From positions 62,001 to 126,000 of the forward strand of contig KN817595.1 of the NCBI GenBank assembly GCA_000827495.1: 64,000 bases of DNA, in the 5' to 3' direction. The notes under the pieces were generated by a model that was not told the DNA's origin, did not search any database, and saw nothing but the letters and a program-made list of their open reading frames with translations. A program made the translations under genes and the position numbers. This stretch comes from Hypholoma sublateritium FD-334 SS-4. Its lineage: Eukaryota; Basidiomycota; Agaricomycetes; Agaricales; Strophariaceae. This document shows, in pieces, positions 60,801 to 64,000 of the stretch. How positions within the stretch are numbered: the first letter of the stretch is position 1; each line of letters starts with the position of its first letter.

Positions 60801-61619
60801 CGCCGGTGGTGTGGATAATGAGGAGGCGTTCATCGCAGGCAGCGGGGGTCGGGCACTTCATGCTGGCATGGTTGAGATGCACAACAAGGCCAACCTCTCT
60901 CAGCGTCGTTTTCGAGAACGATGCCCCATCCCAATGCTACATGGAGACATTAAAATGCAGAACGTTCCAAGAGCATGGTGGACCTACCTCCACAGAATGG
61001 AACGGATTGAGACGATGCCTCCGTATGAAGCAAGTTCGGCAGGTCAGATCAGGGAGAAAGCAGTCCCGACATCTGAACTCTGGCCTTCCAGACGCCCTGC
61101 CACCCCTTGAAAGACAGTCAGGGCATTCGACGTCGTTGATGAAATCGCCGCGGCCCTCGTGTCTGAGAATCTCGTCGAGGTACAAATCCCGAGAATTATT
61201 GAGCCAATGCACATGGGGTCTAGCCTTTCAACAGCTGAGAAAAGTGCAGGCATAACAAAGAAGGCACATACCGAGGCCTCACTGCGCTTTTTCTTCCCCT
61301 TAGCCATCATCACCTTCTCCATCACATCACCAACGTCCGCCTCCAAGACTTCGTCGTACCACCCGTCGTCCGGATCGAGCGAATATTCCAGGTCATCGTC
61401 CGGGGCCCAGCTGTTGCCAAACGTCCAAGTCAAAGGGAGTATTGAGGTCGCCGTTTCAATCGGCATGTTGTTGGGCCCTGATGACACAGTGCGAGCTTTG
61501 AGCACCTCGTAGTCGTCTTCCAGTGGTATCCGATCATGGTATGAACCCCCAGTGCTCTTGGCTGCGCTACGATGAGGGCCTGCGGTGGTTCTTGCGCGTT
61601 TGTAAGGTCGGGTAGACAT
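57845..61619 (-). CDS. KDZ transposase with CxC2-type cysteine clusters
   Basis: ATG at 61619; exon 1 61272-61619, exon 2 60988-61224, more exons to the stop at 57845 (end LPGPDA). Exon 1 is a disordered basic/acidic region. Exon 2 gives HWLNNSRDLYLDEILRHEGRGD then VECPDCL and RCRDCFLPDLTCRTC, the cysteine clusters that accompany KDZ transposases. The core follows: HLNHASMKCPTPAACDERLLII and GVHEVMLGYCAC; MDANFRLKNHLV (catalytic-region MDANF); ISYDIACQWFINI; FHEPAHLEKGHEQYSF; the GECPERVWGSHNPLAGSTRTMGPG block. The C-terminal 360 codons (57845-58936) include WNSNPNPEDVELWLPSAIP, a charged coiled stretch and an acidic end. I saw no stop or frame break in the parts I joined; a few splice sites remain unchecked. 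It would excise and insert the element in the nucleus. Confidence 0.85.
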
Positions 61620-62086
61620 TTCCCGAGGTGTGCGGCGTGCGCACTGCGAGTGTGAACTTAGCATTAACCGCTTGCTGCTGATTTCACGCGCCGCGCGCGA
61701 TGTGCACGTGATTGCGCGTAAGCAATCAACAAACGTATAGCACGTTACGGTCCGACGCGTTCAAACTTCAAACCGGCTCCCTCACGCTTGACCTCCTCGC
61801 CATCCACCTACGCATGCCTCCGCCGACTCGAGCGACCCAAATTCAAGTGAGTTCTATTTTATCAGGCTGGCCGGTGCATAACACCTCGCACACTTGGCGC
61901 ACCGGGAGTTTAAGGCTGCGTGCGCTGGCCCCGCCTGTTTATCTCGATTCCTGCAGCTAGCTGATGCTGCGCTCTGAAGATTTACCTACGCACACCCATC
62001 GCGCCCCGTCAAACCTTTGCACAGGTAAGTGTATCCCCCACCTTCATGCACTCGCATTCCCGTGACGCACCCTTCAAGCTATAGAC
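61620..62086. promoter_or_regulatory. Divergent promoter region between KDZ transposase and TET/JBP
   Basis: 467 nt between the two outward-facing start codons. It is rich in CpG (GCGCGCC, ACGCGTTC at 61755), as expected for a target of cytosine methylation, and contains the only space available for both promoters. No TATA box stands out. Confidence 0.5.
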
Positions 62087-63794
62087 ATGCACCTCGACTT
62101 CGAGCGGTATGTGGCCACCGACAACACGTACAGCATTGCGGATGCCATCTGGGAAAGCATCGAATATGAATACGACCACGCACACCTTGATTCCGCCCCC
62201 GTTGAACCGCTCACCCCCCCCACCGCCGAGGAAGAAATTGAACTCCAACGGGCGTACGATGCGTTCTATGGAACGTCGCCGTTGAACTCTCCATCCCCAT
62301 CCCCGTCGTCCTCTCGCCCCTCCTCGCCCGATCCTGCTGCACGGGAGCGAGAGCTCGACAAATCATTCGGATCATCCCCGCTCAGCTCGGTCCCCCCATC
62401 TCCTGCTGCATCGAGCTCCCCCCTACCCAACGCGGGGGCCCACTCGAAGCCCGCTGAGCGTTCGGTCGCCGCCCCACGCGCTTCCTCAACCTCCTCTCCC
62501 CCCAACGCGGCGATTCACTCGAAGTCCGTAGGGGCCGGCCTCAGCAGCAAGGCGCTCCAAAGGAAGAAAAACTCCCATAAGAACCGCCGGCATAGGCGCC
62601 AAACGGAGCGCTCCAAGGCCGACAAGAACGCCTCGCCCCATCCCAACGGCCAGAAGCACATTGCGCAAGCGGAGGCCACGCCGACCGCATACGACACGAG
62701 CAGCATTCCCTCGGCCTCCAGCGGGTTCATTGCGCTTCCGGATCGCGGCCCGAGAGTGTGTCCTGGGGCGGAGGAGCTGCTCAAGGATCCGCGCTTCCGG
62801 TATATCAGATGGCGGGGGAGGTCCGTGCATTCCTGAACCGCCCGCTGCGCCCTCACTGACGCCCCGCCTCCGGCCAGAATTACGCAGGCCATCGTCGATA
62901 GGGATGGTCGCGTCATTGCCGTTTTGGCCGGCCATCCGAACGATGTAGATTGGGGCACCGTACAGCGCACCGCCCACTCCGCCATTCTATCGGCGAAAAC
63001 GCGGACCAGGTTTATGAAGAAGGCCACGAGGCATCGACGGGGGGACTACCCCGCTGCTGCCGTCGGGATCTCATTTGGAGGAGGGCAAAAGGTATGCGCA
63101 GCTTTCACCCCGTTGACCCAACTCAGCCAACTTCAATCAGTCCCCTGGCAACCTCAGGCATGAAGAACGCAACGCGGCAGAGCTAAACGGGCTGCTGAAG
63201 CACGACTCCATTCGGAGAATCGCAGGCTTCGCCTCCAGCGCCTTCCTGTCTTGGGCCCCTAGGCTGCATGGGCACTTTGCTGAGAACCTCGATGGCCTCC
63301 TCAAGACCCACCCCTCCCTTCGGCGCAACTTTCCCAACAGCGTCTGGGCCGCCGCGACGTTCAACTTCGGCCCACAAGTTGTAACGAAGAAACACAGGGA
63401 CTTCGCCAACCTCCCGTATGGCTGGTGCGCGGTGACTGCCTTGGGAGACTTTGACCCCACCGAAGGCGGCCACCTGGTACTCTGGGACCTCGGGCTCGTC
63501 ATCGAGTTCCCGCCGGGATCGACCATCCTCCTTCCATCAGCTGCCATTTCGCACTCGAATACGCCGATATCCCGCACGGAAAGCAGGAGTTCATTCGCGC
63601 AGTATAGCGCAGGCGGGCTGTTTCGTTGGGCCGCGCACGGCTTCCAGAAGGACTCGCAGTTTTTTCAAGGCAAGTCAGCTGAGGAGAGGGAGATCATTTC
63701 CGAGGGGAATGCTGCCCGGTGCAAACTAGGTCTGTCCCTCTTCTCCACCCTCAGGGAGCTGAGGGCAGCAGCGGGGTCGTCGTTAAGTAGGTAG
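62087..63794 (+). CDS. TET/JBP-family 2-oxoglutarate/Fe(II) dioxygenase (fungal 5-methylcytosine oxidase type)
   Basis: Three exons: 62087-62820, 62878-63091 and 63141-63794, giving 533 residues. Homologous fungal enzymes oxidise 5-methylcytosine in DNA to 5-hydroxymethyl-, formyl- and carboxylcytosine (shown for a Coprinopsis TET). The first ~200 residues are disordered with Ser/Pro runs and a lysine-rich patch (KKNSHKNRRHRRQ) suited to DNA or nuclear binding. The mid part has AVGISFGGGQK-SPGNL, the family's substrate-loop region. The double-stranded beta-helix holds the iron ligands H401-x-D403 (KKHRD) and H454 (AISHSN), the 2-oxoglutarate arginine R478 (FRWAAHG), and the signature WCAVTALGDFDP..GGHLVLWDL. 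No stop or shift breaks it. Intron 2 was set by phase with acceptor AATCAG at 63140. Confidence 0.9.
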
Positions 63795-63866
63795 ACCTGT
63801 GTACCCCATCTAGCAATGAAATAGAGTACCTTGCTGCGAAGATTCTTGAACCTGCTGTAAATGCTG

Positions 63867-63940
63867 CTCGCGATAACAAGAAGCAACGCATATTTACTCG
63901 CTGGAAACGCCACTCGCGATAACAAGAAGCAGCATATTTA
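63867..63940. repeat. Direct repeat pair near the right edge
   Basis: CTCGCGATAACAAGAAGCA followed by (A)CGCATATTTA occurs at 63867-63896 and, with a 2-nt deletion, at 63913-63940. It lies 70 nt downstream of the TET/JBP stop and could be a subterminal transposase-binding array. Confidence 0.75.
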
Positions 63941-64000
63941 ATATGTTCTTTTGCATGTATTACACATCTACATACATTACCCTAGTATTCCAAATGTCAC

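Larger units (their letters stand above)
57845..63794. mobile_element. KDZ-family DNA transposon carrying a TET/JBP gene (minimum extent)
   Basis: The interval covers a KDZ (Kyakuja-Dileera-Zisupton) transposase on the minus strand and a TET/JBP dioxygenase on the plus strand, back to back with 467 nt between start codons. Close pairing of these two families in mushroom genomes is established (Iyer and co-workers, 2014). I could not identify terminal inverted repeats. Candidate end signals are the tandem palindromes at 57555-57588 and the repeated 28-30 nt word at 63867-63940; the right end may lie beyond the window. Confidence 0.75.

Overview
The window comes from a filamentous basidiomycete, almost certainly an agaricomycete (mushroom-forming fungus). 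Genes are dense on both strands and are cut by many short introns of about 50-70 nt. The gene families also point there: a large F-box family, a DUF6532-type protein, Plavaka and KDZ transposases, a fungal TET/JBP dioxygenase, and a CSC1 channel with a long cytosolic tail. The assembly is draft quality: one 489-nt N gap (14472-14960) and several single Ns. Exon joins below were worked out by hand from splice consensus, reading phase and family knowledge. For every gene where I list all exons, the spliced length is a multiple of three.

Layout. 1-12.5 kb is conserved: a low-complexity protein running off the left edge, an MFS transporter, an F-box protein, an RTA1-type membrane protein and FEN1/RAD27. 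12.6-19.1 kb is a rearranged island. It holds a copy of a pectinesterase 3' end, a near-perfect 1.27-kb inverted repeat centred on the gap with one small membrane-protein gene per arm, and an internally deleted Tc1/mariner-type element with terminal inverted repeats and TA target duplication. 19.1-44.8 kb is again conserved: pectinesterase, membrane-anchored Cu/Zn superoxide dismutase, CE16 esterase, CSC1/OSCA channel, complex I subunit NDUFS4, sterol C-4 dehydrogenase ERG26, farnesyl/geranylgeranyltransferase alpha subunit RAM2, an FAD amine-oxidase-like enzyme, a DCAF4-like WD40 protein and the meiotic MutS homologue MSH5.

45-64 kb is accessory: a 5'-truncated Plavaka transposase, a DUF6532-type gene, and a stretch of broken host genes. 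The broken genes are a PMC1-type calcium ATPase and a ROK1-type DEAD-box helicase fused in frame behind a secretion-signal exon. The stretch ends in a head-to-head pair, a KDZ transposase with cysteine clusters and a TET/JBP dioxygenase with a complete catalytic site. That pair is the most notable content: a transposon that appears to carry its own 5-methylcytosine-oxidising enzyme. The type of linkage is known from mushrooms; this copy looks intact in both genes.

Two wider patterns stand out. At least five introns need a GC donor to keep phase, and several genes contain very small exons (5, 7, 10, 18 and 22 nt).
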